From the NCBI RefSeq assembly GCF_044582145.1, contig NZ_JBDODO010000004.1: a stretch of 64,000 bases of DNA; one strand, given 5' to 3'. The notes under the pieces were generated by a model, which saw only the letters and a list, made by a program, of their open reading frames with translations, was not told the DNA's origin and ran no database searches. Origin of the DNA: Guyparkeria sp016278265 (GTDB taxonomy: Bacteria > Pseudomonadota > Gammaproteobacteria > Halothiobacillales > Halothiobacillaceae). The position numbers and the translations under genes were made by a program. Below, one piece after another: positions 11,186 through 19,905 of the stretch (within the stretch, counting starts at the first letter, position 1; each line of letters starts with the position of its first letter).

Positions 11186-12541
11186 ATGTTTGACAATCTC
11201 TCCACGCGACTCGGCGGGTTGCTCGATGGCCTCAAGGGCCAGGGCCGCCTGACCGAGGACAACATCAAGGATGCCCTGCGTGAGGTGCGCATGGCACTGC
11301 TGGAGGCCGACGTGGCCCTGCCGGTGGTGCGCGAGTTCATCAAGGACGTGCGCGAGCGGGCGGTGGGCGCCGAGGTGGCCAAGAGCCTCCAGCCGGGCCA
11401 GGTGTTCGTCAAGATCGTCAACGACGAGCTGACTCGCCTGATGGGCTCGGAGAATGCCGAGCTCGATCTGGCGGCGCGTCCACCGGCGGTGATCCTGATG
11501 GCCGGCCTGCAGGGCGCGGGCAAGACGACCACCGCCGGCAAGCTCGGCCGTTGGCTGAAGAACAACCAGAAGAAAAAGGTGCTGGTCGTCTCCGCGGACG
11601 TGTATCGCCCGGCGGCGATCGACCAGCTCCAGACCGTGGCCAAGCAGGTCGGTGTCGACTTCTTCCCGTCCTCGAGTGACCAGGACCCGGTCGAGATCGC
11701 GAAGGCCGCCCGCAAGGAGGCCGAGCTCAAGTTCTACGACGTGCTGATCGTCGACACCGCCGGCCGCCTGCACGTCGACGAGGAGATGATGGGCGAGGTC
11801 GCCCGCATCCACGAGGCGGTCAACCCGATCGAGACGCTGTTCGTCGTCGACTCGATGACGGGTCAGGACGCAGCCAACACCGCCCAGGCCTTTCACGAGC
11901 AACTGCCGCTGACCGGCGTGATCCTGACCAAGGCCGATGGCGATGCCCGGGGCGGTGCCGCACTCTCGGTGCGGCAGGTCACCGGCAAGCCGATCAAGTT
12001 TCTGGGTGTGGGCGAGAAGCTCGATGCACTCGAGCCGTTCCACCCGGATCGGATCGCCTCGCGCATCCTCGGCATGGGCGATGTCGTCTCGCTGGTCGAG
12101 CAGGCGCAGGAATCCGTCGATGCCGACAAGGCCAAGGCCCTGGCCGACAAGGTGCGCTCGGGTAAGGGCTTCACGCTCGAGGACATGCGCGACCAGTTCA
12201 GCCAGATGCTCAAGATGGGTGGCATGGGCGGTCTGATGGACAAGTTGCCCGGCATGGGCAAGCTCGGTGCCGATGCGAAGCAGAACATCGACGACAAGGA
12301 CATCAAACGCATGATCGCGATCATCGACTCGATGACGCCGGGCGAGCGTCAGCGTCCCGACATCATCAAGGGCTCGCGCAAGCGCCGGATCGCGAACGGT
12401 TCAGGCATGCAGGTCCAGGACGTCAATCGTCTGCTCAAGCAGTATCGCGACATGCGCGACATGATGAAGAAGCTTTCGGGCGGCGGCATGAAGAAGATGA
12501 TGCGCTCGATGAAGGGGCGCATGCCGGGCCTGCCTTTCTGA
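11186..12541 (+). CDS. ffh: Signal recognition particle protein Ffh
   Basis: 451 aa. SRP54-type GTPase that binds 4.5S RNA and signal sequences to deliver nascent membrane proteins to FtsY. The N domain begins MFDNLSTRLGGLLDGLKGQG. The G domain has GLQGAGKTTTAGKLG, DTAGR and TKADGDARGG. The C-terminal M domain is Met-rich, with DMRDQFSQMLKMGGMGGL, GSRKRRIANGSG and a tail GGGMKKMMRSMKGRMPGLPF. It follows bipA by 74 bp and has GCAGGAG upstream of its ATG. Confidence 0.98.
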   Translation: MFDNLSTRLGGLLDGLKGQGRLTEDNIKDALREVRMALLEADVALPVVREFIKDVRERAVGAEVAKSLQPGQVFVKIVNDELTRLMGSENAELDLAARPPAVILMAGLQGAGKTTTAGKLGRWLKNNQKKKVLVVSADVYRPAAIDQLQTVAKQVGVDFFPSSSDQDPVEIAKAARKEAELKFYDVLIVDTAGRLHVDEEMMGEVARIHEAVNPIETLFVVDSMTGQDAANTAQAFHEQLPLTGVILTKADGDARGGAALSVRQVTGKPIKFLGVGEKLDALEPFHPDRIASRILGMGDVVSLVEQAQESVDADKAKALADKVRSGKGFTLEDMRDQFSQMLKMGGMGGLMDKLPGMGKLGADAKQNIDDKDIKRMIAIIDSMTPGERQRPDIIKGSRKRRIANGSGMQVQDVNRLLKQYRDMRDMMKKLSGGGMKKMMRSMKGRMPGLPF

Positions 12542-12570
12542 CGACAGGCGGCGCAACGGACCGGTGCGCT

Positions 12571-12598
12571 TTGGGCGTGCGTTCGGCTCCGGTATACT
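12571..12598 (+). promoter_or_regulatory. Sigma-70-type promoter of tRNA-Leu (and possibly tig)
   Basis: TTGGGC (12571-12576), a 16-bp spacer, then TATACT (12593-12598). Transcription would start near 12605, giving a leader of about 45 nt before tRNA-Leu. The leader holds a small hairpin AGGGAAC / GTTCCCT (12616-12645). Confidence 0.6.
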
Positions 12599-12650
12599 TC
12601 CCGGCTTTGAACGTCAGGGAACTCGGCTGTGGTGCAGGGTTCCCTAGCTA

Positions 12651-12735
12651 GCGAGAGTGGCGGAATTGGTAGACGCACTGGTTTTAGGTACCAGCGCCTG
12701 ACGGCGTGAGAGTTCGAGTCTCTCCTCTCGCACCA
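12651..12735 (+). tRNA. tRNA-Leu (anticodon UAG)
   Basis: An 85-nt gene with encoded CCA. Acceptor arms are GCGAGAG and CTCTCGC, the anticodon stem CTGGT/ACCAG encloses loop TTTAGGT (anticodon TAG at 12685-12687), and the long variable arm GCGCCTGACGGCGT is typical of tRNA-Leu. The T-arm carries GTTCGAGTC. It reads CTA and other CUN codons. It precedes tig by 77 bp and could share its transcript. Confidence 0.97.
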
Positions 12736-12812
12736 GACCCGATAGACGTCCTGCCACTTGGTGGCGGGACGAACGACATCCAGACATTTGTTTTTTTTGA
12801 GGTATCGCATCC

Positions 12813-14105
12813 ATGCAGGTTGAATTGCAGCCGGCCGAAGGCCTGACCCGTCGCCTGGCGATCGAGGTCCCCGCCAACGAAATCGACGAGCAGGTCGAGA
12901 AGCGTCTCAAGGACATGCGCGGTCGCGCCCGCATTGACGGCTTTCGTCCGGGCAAGGCGCCGCTGTCGGTCATCCGGATGCAGTACGCCGGTCGAGTCCG
13001 CGACGACATCATCGGTGACGTCATGGGTCAGAGCTTCCAGAAGGCCGTCGAGGAAAACGACCTGCGCGTTGCCGGGCAGCCGAGCATCGAGTCGATCGAG
13101 AACAACAAGGCCGGCGAGCCGCTGAAGTTCACCGCGGCGGTCGAGGTCTACCCGGAGATCGAGCTGGGCGACCTGTCCAAGCTCAAGGTCGAGACCCTGA
13201 CCAGTGAGGTGGCTGACGAGGATGTCGACGAGATGATCGACACCCTGCGCAAGCAGAACGCGGACTGGAAAAAGGTTCGCCACAAGGCACGCAAGGGCGA
13301 GAAGGTCACCATCAACTTCGTCGGCAAGATCGACGGCGAGGCCTTCGAAGGCGGCTCAGCCGAAGGCGTCGAGGTGATCCTGGGCGAAGGGCAGATGCTG
13401 CCGGACTTCGAGAAGGGTCTGAAGGGCATCAAGCCGGATGAGCCGGTCACCATCGAAGTGACCTTCCCCGAGGAATACCAGGCCGAGCATCTGGCCGGCA
13501 AGACCGCCGAGTTCGAGATCGAGGCGACCCAGGTCGAGGAGCAGGTGCTGCCGGAGGTGGACGACGAGTTCGCCAAGAAATTCGGCGCCGATTCGGCCGA
13601 CAAGCTGCGTGAAGACGTGCGCGAGAACATGGAGCGCGAGCTCAAGCAAACCATCCGTCGTCGCAACAAGGACCGCACCATCGAGGCACTGACCGAGTCG
13701 CTCGAGTTCGACGTGCCCTCGACGTTGATCGACGACGAGTCGGTGTCGATGCGCGACCAGTTCGTCCGCAACCAGATGCCGAACGCGGATGCCTCCAAGC
13801 TCGATCCGACCCTGTTCCGCGAGCAGGCCGAAAAGCGCGTTCGCATGGGTCTGGTGATCATGGAAGTGGTCAAGGAGGCCGACCTCAAGCCGGAAGATAA
13901 GCGCGTCGACGACTTCATCAACGAGATCGCCGCGGCCTATGACGAGCCGGAGCAGGTGGTGGCGCACTACAAGGGCGATCATCAGATGATGAGCAATGCC
14001 CGCACCGTGGTCCTTGAAGAACAGGCGGTCGAGCATATCCTTGACAAGGCCAAGGTCAGCGAGAAGAAGGTTCCCTTCAAGGAACTGATGAACCCGCAGG
14101 GCTGA
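12813..14105 (+). CDS. tig: Trigger factor, ribosome-associated chaperone/peptidyl-prolyl isomerase
   Basis: 430 aa, as expected. The N-terminal ribosome-binding domain (1-115) includes the contact loop GFRPGKAPLSVI near residue 45. The FKBP-type PPIase domain spans about 150-245, with GEKVTINFVGKIDGEAFEGG and MLPDFEKGLKGIK. The helical C-terminal domain follows to the end. It binds at the ribosomal exit tunnel and shields nascent chains. It heads the tig-clpP-clpX-lon cluster conserved across gammaproteobacteria. A GAGG ribosome site lies upstream of the ATG. Confidence 0.98.
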   Translation: MQVELQPAEGLTRRLAIEVPANEIDEQVEKRLKDMRGRARIDGFRPGKAPLSVIRMQYAGRVRDDIIGDVMGQSFQKAVEENDLRVAGQPSIESIENNKAGEPLKFTAAVEVYPEIELGDLSKLKVETLTSEVADEDVDEMIDTLRKQNADWKKVRHKARKGEKVTINFVGKIDGEAFEGGSAEGVEVILGEGQMLPDFEKGLKGIKPDEPVTIEVTFPEEYQAEHLAGKTAEFEIEATQVEEQVLPEVDDEFAKKFGADSADKLREDVRENMERELKQTIRRRNKDRTIEALTESLEFDVPSTLIDDESVSMRDQFVRNQMPNADASKLDPTLFREQAEKRVRMGLVIMEVVKEADLKPEDKRVDDFINEIAAAYDEPEQVVAHYKGDHQMMSNARTVVLEEQAVEHILDKAKVSEKKVPFKELMNPQG

Positions 14106-14184
14106 TCGCCACGCGGCTCTCGACCAACCCGACAGGACCCAGGCCGCCTTCATGGCGGCCGAACCGTTTATACCGAGGTGATGA

Positions 14185-14832
14185 ATGAAAGAGGCGTTTG
14201 ATAGCCACAATGGCGGCCAACCGGAGATGAATGCCCTGGTGCCGATGGTCGTCGAGCAGAGCTCCCGCGGCGAGCGCGCCTACGACATCTACTCGCGCCT
14301 GCTCAAGGAGCGGGTGATCTTCATCGTCGGTCCGATCGAGGACCAGATGGCCAACCTGATCGTCGCCCAGTTGCTGTTCCTCGAGTCCGAGAACCCGGAC
14401 AAGGACATCCATCTCTATATCAACTCGCCGGGTGGTGTGGTCACCGCCGGCATGGCGATCTACGACACCATGCAGTTCATCAAGCCGGACGTTTCGACCC
14501 TGTGCATCGGCCAGGCGGCCAGCATGGGCTCGTTCTTGCTCGCAGGCGGGGCGGAAGGCAAGCGCTACGCGCTGCCCAACTCGCGCATCATGATCCATCA
14601 GCCGCTCGGCGGCTTTCAGGGGCAGGCCTCGGACATCAAGATCCACGCCGAGGAGATCATCAAGCTGCGTGAGCGCCTGAACGGCATCCTGTCCCATCAC
14701 ACCGGTCAGAGCCTCGAACAACTTGAGCGCGATACCGATCGGGACAACTTCATGACGGCCGACCAGGCTTGCGACTACAATCTGGTCGACAAGGTACTGA
14801 CCAGCCGCCGGAAGGCCGGCAAGGCGGATTAA
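14185..14832 (+). CDS. clpP: ATP-dependent Clp protease proteolytic subunit
   Basis: 215 aa serine peptidase. The catalytic serine is S113 in GQAASMGSFLLAGG and the histidine is H138 in SRIMIHQPLGG; the aspartate falls in the ERDTDRDNF region. The first 14-20 residues are probably a propeptide, as in E. coli. ClpP forms a tetradecamer that degrades substrates fed by ClpX or ClpA, both encoded in this window. An alternative internal start at the Met before NALVP is possible. Confidence 0.98.
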   Translation: MKEAFDSHNGGQPEMNALVPMVVEQSSRGERAYDIYSRLLKERVIFIVGPIEDQMANLIVAQLLFLESENPDKDIHLYINSPGGVVTAGMAIYDTMQFIKPDVSTLCIGQAASMGSFLLAGGAEGKRYALPNSRIMIHQPLGGFQGQASDIKIHAEEIIKLRERLNGILSHHTGQSLEQLERDTDRDNFMTADQACDYNLVDKVLTSRRKAGKAD

Positions 14833-14947
14833 CCTAGATTAATCAAGGCCGTCTGCGACCGTTTACCGGCGGCGACCCCATTCAGTCGATCGGCCGAGCC
14901 GGGTAACGCTCGGCTGCATCGACCCACGAGGTTCGACGAGAACAGCC

Positions 14948-16276
14948 ATGGCTGAGAAGACGAAAGACACGCAGGATCTGATCTGCTCGTTCTGCGGTAA
15001 GAGCCAGGACGAGGTCAAGAAGCTGATTGCTGGCCCGAATATCTATATCTGCGACGAATGCGTCGAGCTGTGCAACGACATTCTGCGTGAAGAAGTAGAA
15101 GCCGAGGGTGAGGGCGGCCCTGAGCGTCTGCCGACCCCGCACGAACTGGTCGCCGCACTCGACGAGTACGTTATCGGCCAGATGACGGCCAAACGCGCGC
15201 TGGCGGTGGCGGTCTACAACCACTACAAGCGGCTGAACCTGTTCGGTGAGCGTCGCCGTAATGCCGAGGATGACGACGTCGAGCTGTCAAAGTCGAACAT
15301 CCTGCTGATCGGCCCGACGGGTTCGGGCAAGACCCTGTTGGCCCAAACGCTCGCCCGCGTGCTGGACGTGCCGTTCACCATCGCCGATGCGACCACGCTG
15401 ACCGAGGCGGGCTACGTCGGTGAGGACGTCGAGAACATCCTGCAGAAACTCCTGCAGCGCTGTGACTATGACGTCGAGAAGGCCCAGCACGGTATTATCT
15501 ATATCGACGAGATCGACAAGATTACCCGCAAGTCGGAGAACCCGTCGATCACCCGCGATGTCTCGGGCGAGGGCGTTCAGCAGGCCTTGCTGAAGATGAT
15601 CGAGGGCACCACCGCCTCGGTGCCGCCGCAGGGTGGGCGCAAGCACCCCCAGCAGGAATTCGTCCAGATCGACACCAGCAACATGCTGTTCATCGTGGGC
15701 GGGGCGTTCGCCGGTCTCGAAAAGATCATTCGCCAGCGCGTCGAGAAGGGCGGTATCGGCTTTTCGGCCGAGGTGAAATCCGAGCTTGACCGGAAGGCCA
15801 CCGACGAGCTGATGAACCAGATCGAATCGGAGGACCTGACCCGCTTCGGCCTGATCCCCGAGTTCATCGGCCGTCTGCCCGTGATCGCCACGCTCACAGA
15901 GCTCGACGAGGACGCGCTGATCCGCATCCTCACCGAGCCGAAGAACGCGCTGACCAAGCAATACGAACGCCTGTTCGAGATGGAAGACGTCGAGCTCGAA
16001 TTCCGCGAGGACGCGCTGCGCGAGATCGCGAAGAAGGCCATTCGGCGGCACACTGGCGCGCGTGGCCTGCGTACGATCATGGAGCACATCCTGCTCGACA
16101 CGATGTATGAGGTGCCGTCCCTGTCCAACGTGGAAAAGGTCGTGGTCGACGGCGCGGTGGTTCGCGCCGAGTCGGAGCCGTACCTCGTCTACGGCAAGGG
16201 AGAGTCGGGTGCCAAGGCCGACGCTGATGCCGACGAGACGGCCGCCAAACACGACAAGGCCTCCTCGGATCGCTGA
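14948..16276 (+). CDS. clpX: ATP-dependent Clp protease ATP-binding subunit ClpX
   Basis: 442 aa. The N-terminal zinc-binding domain has Cys 13, 16, 35 and 38 (CSFC ... CDEC). The AAA+ domain has Walker A GPTGSGKT near residue 125, the pore loop GYVGEDVEN and Walker B IIYIDEIDK. The IGF loop that docks on ClpP appears as KGGIGFSAEV. A C-terminal tail rich in Ala, Asp and Lys extends a little beyond E. coli ClpX. It unfolds tagged substrates, including ssrA-tagged proteins, for ClpP. The clpP-clpX spacing is 115 bp. Confidence 0.98.
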   Translation: MAEKTKDTQDLICSFCGKSQDEVKKLIAGPNIYICDECVELCNDILREEVEAEGEGGPERLPTPHELVAALDEYVIGQMTAKRALAVAVYNHYKRLNLFGERRRNAEDDDVELSKSNILLIGPTGSGKTLLAQTLARVLDVPFTIADATTLTEAGYVGEDVENILQKLLQRCDYDVEKAQHGIIYIDEIDKITRKSENPSITRDVSGEGVQQALLKMIEGTTASVPPQGGRKHPQQEFVQIDTSNMLFIVGGAFAGLEKIIRQRVEKGGIGFSAEVKSELDRKATDELMNQIESEDLTRFGLIPEFIGRLPVIATLTELDEDALIRILTEPKNALTKQYERLFEMEDVELEFREDALREIAKKAIRRHTGARGLRTIMEHILLDTMYEVPSLSNVEKVVVDGAVVRAESEPYLVYGKGESGAKADADADETAAKHDKASSDR

Positions 16277-16305
16277 TCCACCGGTTGTCCCTGTCGCATC
16301 TTGCG

Positions 16306-16331
16306 CACCCCGGCTTGTCCGGGGTGTTTTT
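16306..16331 (+). terminator. Rho-independent terminator after clpX
   Basis: Perfect 8-bp stem CACCCCGG / CCGGGGTG with a 5-nt loop, then five T. It ends 55 bp after the clpX stop and separates clpPX from lon. Confidence 0.92.
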
Positions 16332-16381
16332 GTATGCGCGCGAGATTGTGCCCAGGATGGGGCGGTTTCCTGACAGTGCAC

Positions 16382-16406
16382 GCTTGAAAAGCTATTCTCC
16401 AGTCAT
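16382..16406 (+). promoter_or_regulatory. Possible promoter of lon
   Basis: CTTGAAA followed by a sequence containing CCAGTCATAC lies between the clpX terminator and lon. CTTGAAA resembles the -35 box of sigma-32 (heat-shock) promoters. The downstream half is a poor match to CCCCATNT, so heat-shock control of lon is only a suggestion drawn from the family. Confidence 0.3.
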
Positions 16407-16501
16407 ACGTTCAGGGAAGGCCACTGACTTCCGGCCACGCGTTTCGTCGCGGCCGATCATCCGAATACACCGCCATCACGGCGCTACAGGTATACCCCTA
16501 T

Positions 16502-18937
16502 ATGAGTCACAGCGAAGAATCCTCTGCCGTCATCTCGGGCTCGCCGCGTCAAGTCGACGTGCTGCCACTGCGCGATGTGGTCGTCTACCCCCACATGGTG
16601 ATCCCGCTGTTCGTCGGGCGGCCGAAATCGGTGGCCGCGCTCGACGAGGCGGTCAAGGGCAGCAAGCAGCTGCTGCTGGTCGCGCAGAAGGATGCCGAGA
16701 ATGACGATCCGGGTGTCGGTGACCTGCACCAAGTCGGCACGCTCGCCTCCATCCTGCAGTTGCACAAGCTCCCGGACGGCACGATCAAGGTGCTGGTGGA
16801 GGGTATTGAGCGGGTCGAGATCGACCGCGTGCATGAACTCGACGGGCATCTGACCGCCGAGGTCCACTCGATCGAATCCACCTCGGCGACCGACGAACGT
16901 GAGGTCGAACTCGAATCGCGGGCGTTGCTCAATCAGTTCGAGAGCTACGTCAAGCTCAACAAGAAGACCCCGCCCGAGGTGTTGACCTCGCTTTCGGGCA
17001 TTGACGATGTATCACGTCTGGCCGACACGATTGCCGCGCATATGGCCTTGGGGTTGGAAGAAAAGCAGGCGATTCTCGAGACCATCGACCTGCATCAGCG
17101 CATCGAGCGCCTGATGATGCTGATTGAATCCGAGATCGACACGCTGCAGGTCGAGCGCCGCATCCGCGGTCGCGTCAAGCAGCAGATGGAGAAGAGCCAG
17201 CGCGAGTACTACCTCAACGAACAGATGAAGGCGATCCAGAAGGAACTGGGCGACCTTGAGGACGGCGGCAACGAGCTCGACGATCTCGAGAACAAGATCG
17301 AGAAGGCCGGCATGACCAAGGAGGCCCGCGACAAGGCGAAATCCGAGCTCAACAAGCTCAAGATGATGTCGCCCATGTCCGCTGAGGCCTCGGTGGTGCG
17401 TAGCTATCTCGACTGGATGATCGCGGTGCCCTGGAAGAAGCGCACGCGCATCAAGCACGACCTCGAGGCGGCCGAGGCGGTGCTCGAGGCGGATCACTTC
17501 GGCCTGGAAAAGGTGAAGGAGCGGATCATCGAGTATCTCGCGGTTCAAACCCGCGTGCGCAAGATGGCCGGCCCGATCCTTTGCCTGGTGGGCCCGCCGG
17601 GCGTGGGCAAAACGTCGCTGGGCCAGTCGATTGCCAAGGCGACCAACCGCAAGTTCGGTCGCATTGCCCTGGGCGGTGTGCGCGATGATGCCGAGATCCG
17701 TGGTCATCGGCGCACGTATGTCGGCGCGCTGCCGGGCCGGATCGTTCAGGCCCTTTCTAAGGTTGGCACCAAGAACCCGCTGATCCTGCTCGACGAAATC
17801 GACAAGATGGCCTCGGACTTCCGTGGCGATCCGGCGGCGGCCATGCTTGAAGTGCTCGACCCCGAGCAGAACAAGGCCTTCGCCGATCACTACATGGACG
17901 TCGATATCGACCTGTCCGAGGTCATGTTCGTCTGCACGGCCAACAGCTACAACATCCCGGGGCCGCTGCTCGACCGGATGGAGACCATCCGCATCGCCGG
18001 CTACACCGAGGACGAGAAAACCGAGATCGCCAGGCGGTATCTCTTGCCCAAGCAGGTCAAGGCCAACGGCCTCAAGGAGGGCGAGCTGACGGTCAGCGAC
18101 AACGCCATCCGTGACATCATCCGTCACTACACCCGAGAAGCGGGCGTGCGTAATCTCGAGCGCGAGCTGGCGAAGATCTGCCGCAAGGTGGTGCGCGAGT
18201 TGATCACCGCCAAGGACAAGAAGGGGGTCTCGGTCACGCCGAAGAACCTCGACAAGTACCTCGGCGTGCAGCGCTTCGACTTTGGTCGCGCCGAGGAATT
18301 CGACCAGGTGGGCCAGGTCACGGGATTGGCCTGGACCGAAGTGGGCGGCGAGCTGCTGACCATCGAAGCCACTACGATGCCTGGCAAAGGCAGCCTCAAG
18401 TACACCGGCAAGCTCGGCGAGGTGATGCAGGAGTCCATTCAGGCCGCGCTGACGGTCGTGCGAGCACGTGCCGAAACCCTGGGTATCGATCCGGACTTCA
18501 ACCAGAAGAGTGACATCCACGTGCACGTGCCGGAAGGCGCGACACCGAAGGATGGCCCGTCGGCGGGCAGTGCGATGTGCACCGCGATCGTCTCGGCCCT
18601 GACCGGCATCCCGGTCAAGGCGTCGGTCGGCATGACCGGCGAAATCACCCTGCGCGGAGAAGTCTTGCCCATTGGTGGGCTCAAGGAAAAGCTTCTCGCG
18701 GCACAGCGTGGCGGCATAGAGACGGTGTTGATTCCTGAGCAGAATCGCAAGGATCTCGCGGAAATTCCCGACCAGATCAAGAAGAAACTCGACATTCGGC
18801 CGGTTCGCTGGATTGACCAGGTGCTTGAGGCGGCGCTTGTGCGCATGCCGATGCCCAGTGAGACCACGCCGCCGGGCGACGTGGGTTTGATCGAGAAGAA
18901 AAAGCGCGGCGGCAAGGGCAAGAACCTGGCGCACTGA
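16502..18937 (+). CDS. lon: ATP-dependent protease La (Lon)
   Basis: 811 aa homohexameric protease. The N-terminal LON substrate-binding domain starts VDVLPLRDVVVYPHMVIPLF. A coiled-coil region lies near 190-270 (EKSQREYYLNEQMKAIQKEL). The AAA+ module has Walker A GPPGVGKTS and Walker B LILLDEID. The Ser-Lys dyad is S687 in PKDGPSAGSA with the lysine in GGLKEKLLAAQ. It degrades misfolded and regulatory proteins. Order clpX-lon-hupB is the common gammaproteobacterial one. A terminator separates it from hupB. Confidence 0.98.
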   Translation: MSHSEESSAVISGSPRQVDVLPLRDVVVYPHMVIPLFVGRPKSVAALDEAVKGSKQLLLVAQKDAENDDPGVGDLHQVGTLASILQLHKLPDGTIKVLVEGIERVEIDRVHELDGHLTAEVHSIESTSATDEREVELESRALLNQFESYVKLNKKTPPEVLTSLSGIDDVSRLADTIAAHMALGLEEKQAILETIDLHQRIERLMMLIESEIDTLQVERRIRGRVKQQMEKSQREYYLNEQMKAIQKELGDLEDGGNELDDLENKIEKAGMTKEARDKAKSELNKLKMMSPMSAEASVVRSYLDWMIAVPWKKRTRIKHDLEAAEAVLEADHFGLEKVKERIIEYLAVQTRVRKMAGPILCLVGPPGVGKTSLGQSIAKATNRKFGRIALGGVRDDAEIRGHRRTYVGALPGRIVQALSKVGTKNPLILLDEIDKMASDFRGDPAAAMLEVLDPEQNKAFADHYMDVDIDLSEVMFVCTANSYNIPGPLLDRMETIRIAGYTEDEKTEIARRYLLPKQVKANGLKEGELTVSDNAIRDIIRHYTREAGVRNLERELAKICRKVVRELITAKDKKGVSVTPKNLDKYLGVQRFDFGRAEEFDQVGQVTGLAWTEVGGELLTIEATTMPGKGSLKYTGKLGEVMQESIQAALTVVRARAETLGIDPDFNQKSDIHVHVPEGATPKDGPSAGSAMCTAIVSALTGIPVKASVGMTGEITLRGEVLPIGGLKEKLLAAQRGGIETVLIPEQNRKDLAEIPDQIKKKLDIRPVRWIDQVLEAALVRMPMPSETTPPGDVGLIEKKKRGGKGKNLAH

Positions 18938-19027
18938 GCTGAGCCGCGGGCCGCGTCGGCGCGTCATCGGTCGCGTTTTCGAACCGGTTTGCGTCCGGGC
19001 GTGGTGTCCGTCGTGCAAGAAAACCAC

Positions 19028-19060
19028 ACCGCCCCTCCAGAAACGGAGGGGCGGTTTGTT
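19028..19060 (+). terminator. Rho-independent terminator after lon
   Basis: An 11-bp perfect stem ACCGCCCCTCC / GGAGGGGCGGT with a 6-nt loop, followed by TTGTTTGTG. It lies 90 bp beyond the lon stop. It and the hupB promoter are all that is recognisable in the 358-bp gap 18938-19295. Confidence 0.88.
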
Positions 19061-19159
19061 TGTGTGGGTGTGCAGCGATCGTCGGGCTATTGGATGGATT
19101 TGGCGGTTTGCCTGGCTACCTGTCGCGCCAGAATGCGCGCTGCGCGGGCAATTTGCGTG

Positions 19160-19189
19160 TTGACACGCCGAAGGTCGCACTTGTATAAC
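19160..19189 (+). promoter_or_regulatory. Sigma-70 promoter of hupB
   Basis: Consensus TTGACA (19160-19165), an 18-bp spacer, then TATAAC (19184-19189). The predicted start lies about 100 bp before the hupB ATG. The near-consensus boxes fit an abundant nucleoid protein transcribed separately from lon. Confidence 0.75.
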
Positions 19190-19295
19190 TGTTTTCGCTG
19201 TTTCCGTGCGGTGGCCAGCTGCGCCGCGACCTGACGCTGACGCGCGGTAAGCCGGAACCCGAACAGACACTTTTTTCACCAAGGGATGACAAGGT

Positions 19296-19568
19296 ATGAA
19301 CAAATCTGAACTGATCGATGCGATGGCCGATAACGCTGGCATTTCCAAGTCGGCGGCCGCGAGTGCCCTGGATGGCTTCATCGATGCCGTTGGTGGCGCG
19401 CTGAAAAAAGGCGATCAGGTCACGCTGGTAGGCTTTGGCACCTTCCTGGTTCGCGAGCGTGAGGCCCGGACTGGCCGCAACCCGCGCACCGGCGAAACGA
19501 TCAACATCAAGGCCTCCAAGCTGCCGTCCTTCAAGGCAGGCAAGGGCCTCAAAGACGCGGTCAACTGA
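19296..19568 (+). CDS. hupB: Nucleoid-associated DNA-binding protein HU (beta-type)
   Basis: 90 aa, exact HU length. Helical N-terminal dimerisation half MNKSELIDAMADNAGISKSA, then the beta-arm region with VGFGTF and the DNA-contacting REARTGRNPRTGETI, ending LKDAVN. The Pro at the arm tip (GRNPRTG) is the intercalating residue of the family. It compacts and bends DNA as a dimer. Own promoter and terminator flank it. Confidence 0.97.
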   Translation: MNKSELIDAMADNAGISKSAAASALDGFIDAVGGALKKGDQVTLVGFGTFLVREREARTGRNPRTGETINIKASKLPSFKAGKGLKDAVN

Positions 19569-19628
19569 TCGATCTGAATGCAATACATGCGGGAAGCGGG
19601 CCGCCATAACGGCCCGACACCCGACGAG

Positions 19629-19655
19629 AAGGGGCGGAAACGCCCCTTTCTTTTT
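19629..19655 (+). terminator. Rho-independent terminator after hupB
   Basis: Stem AAGGGGCG / CGCCCCTT with a GAAA tetraloop, then TCTTTTT. The rest of the 337-bp gap to ppiD (19656-19905) shows no recognisable gene; a TATCAT at about 19809 could be a -10 box for ppiD but has no clear partner. Confidence 0.93.
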
Positions 19656-19905
19656 GCCTGGCGCATGCATGGTCCGTGCGATGGGAGAAGGCCCCGCCCG
19701 GCACCTGGCGGCTATCGGTCCACCGCTCGACAGGCTTGTTCGAGTCGAGTATCCCTCTATGGGTGGCAGCGCAAGTCTGGGTGGCATGGGTTGGCGGCGT
19801 CGCCCCTGCTATCATGCGGCTCGATTTGCGCCGATCATCGTGCCGTCGGATTGACGGCCGCGCCCCACACCACCAAGACAGACCCGAAGCGGGAGTGACG
19901 TAGAC

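Noticed and set aside
12616..12645. Hairpin AGGGAAC/GTTCCCT before tRNA-Leu as a minimal copy of the dispersed element
   Set aside because: Only seven bases pair and the ends differ from GGGAAAC...GTTTCCC; nothing of the core is present. More likely part of the tRNA leader.
17012..19381. Very long open frame antisense to lon (789 codons)
   Set aside because: In GC-rich DNA the strand opposite a real gene often lacks stops. The product is His/Leu/Arg/Gly-rich with no family resemblance, while the sense frame is a clear Lon.
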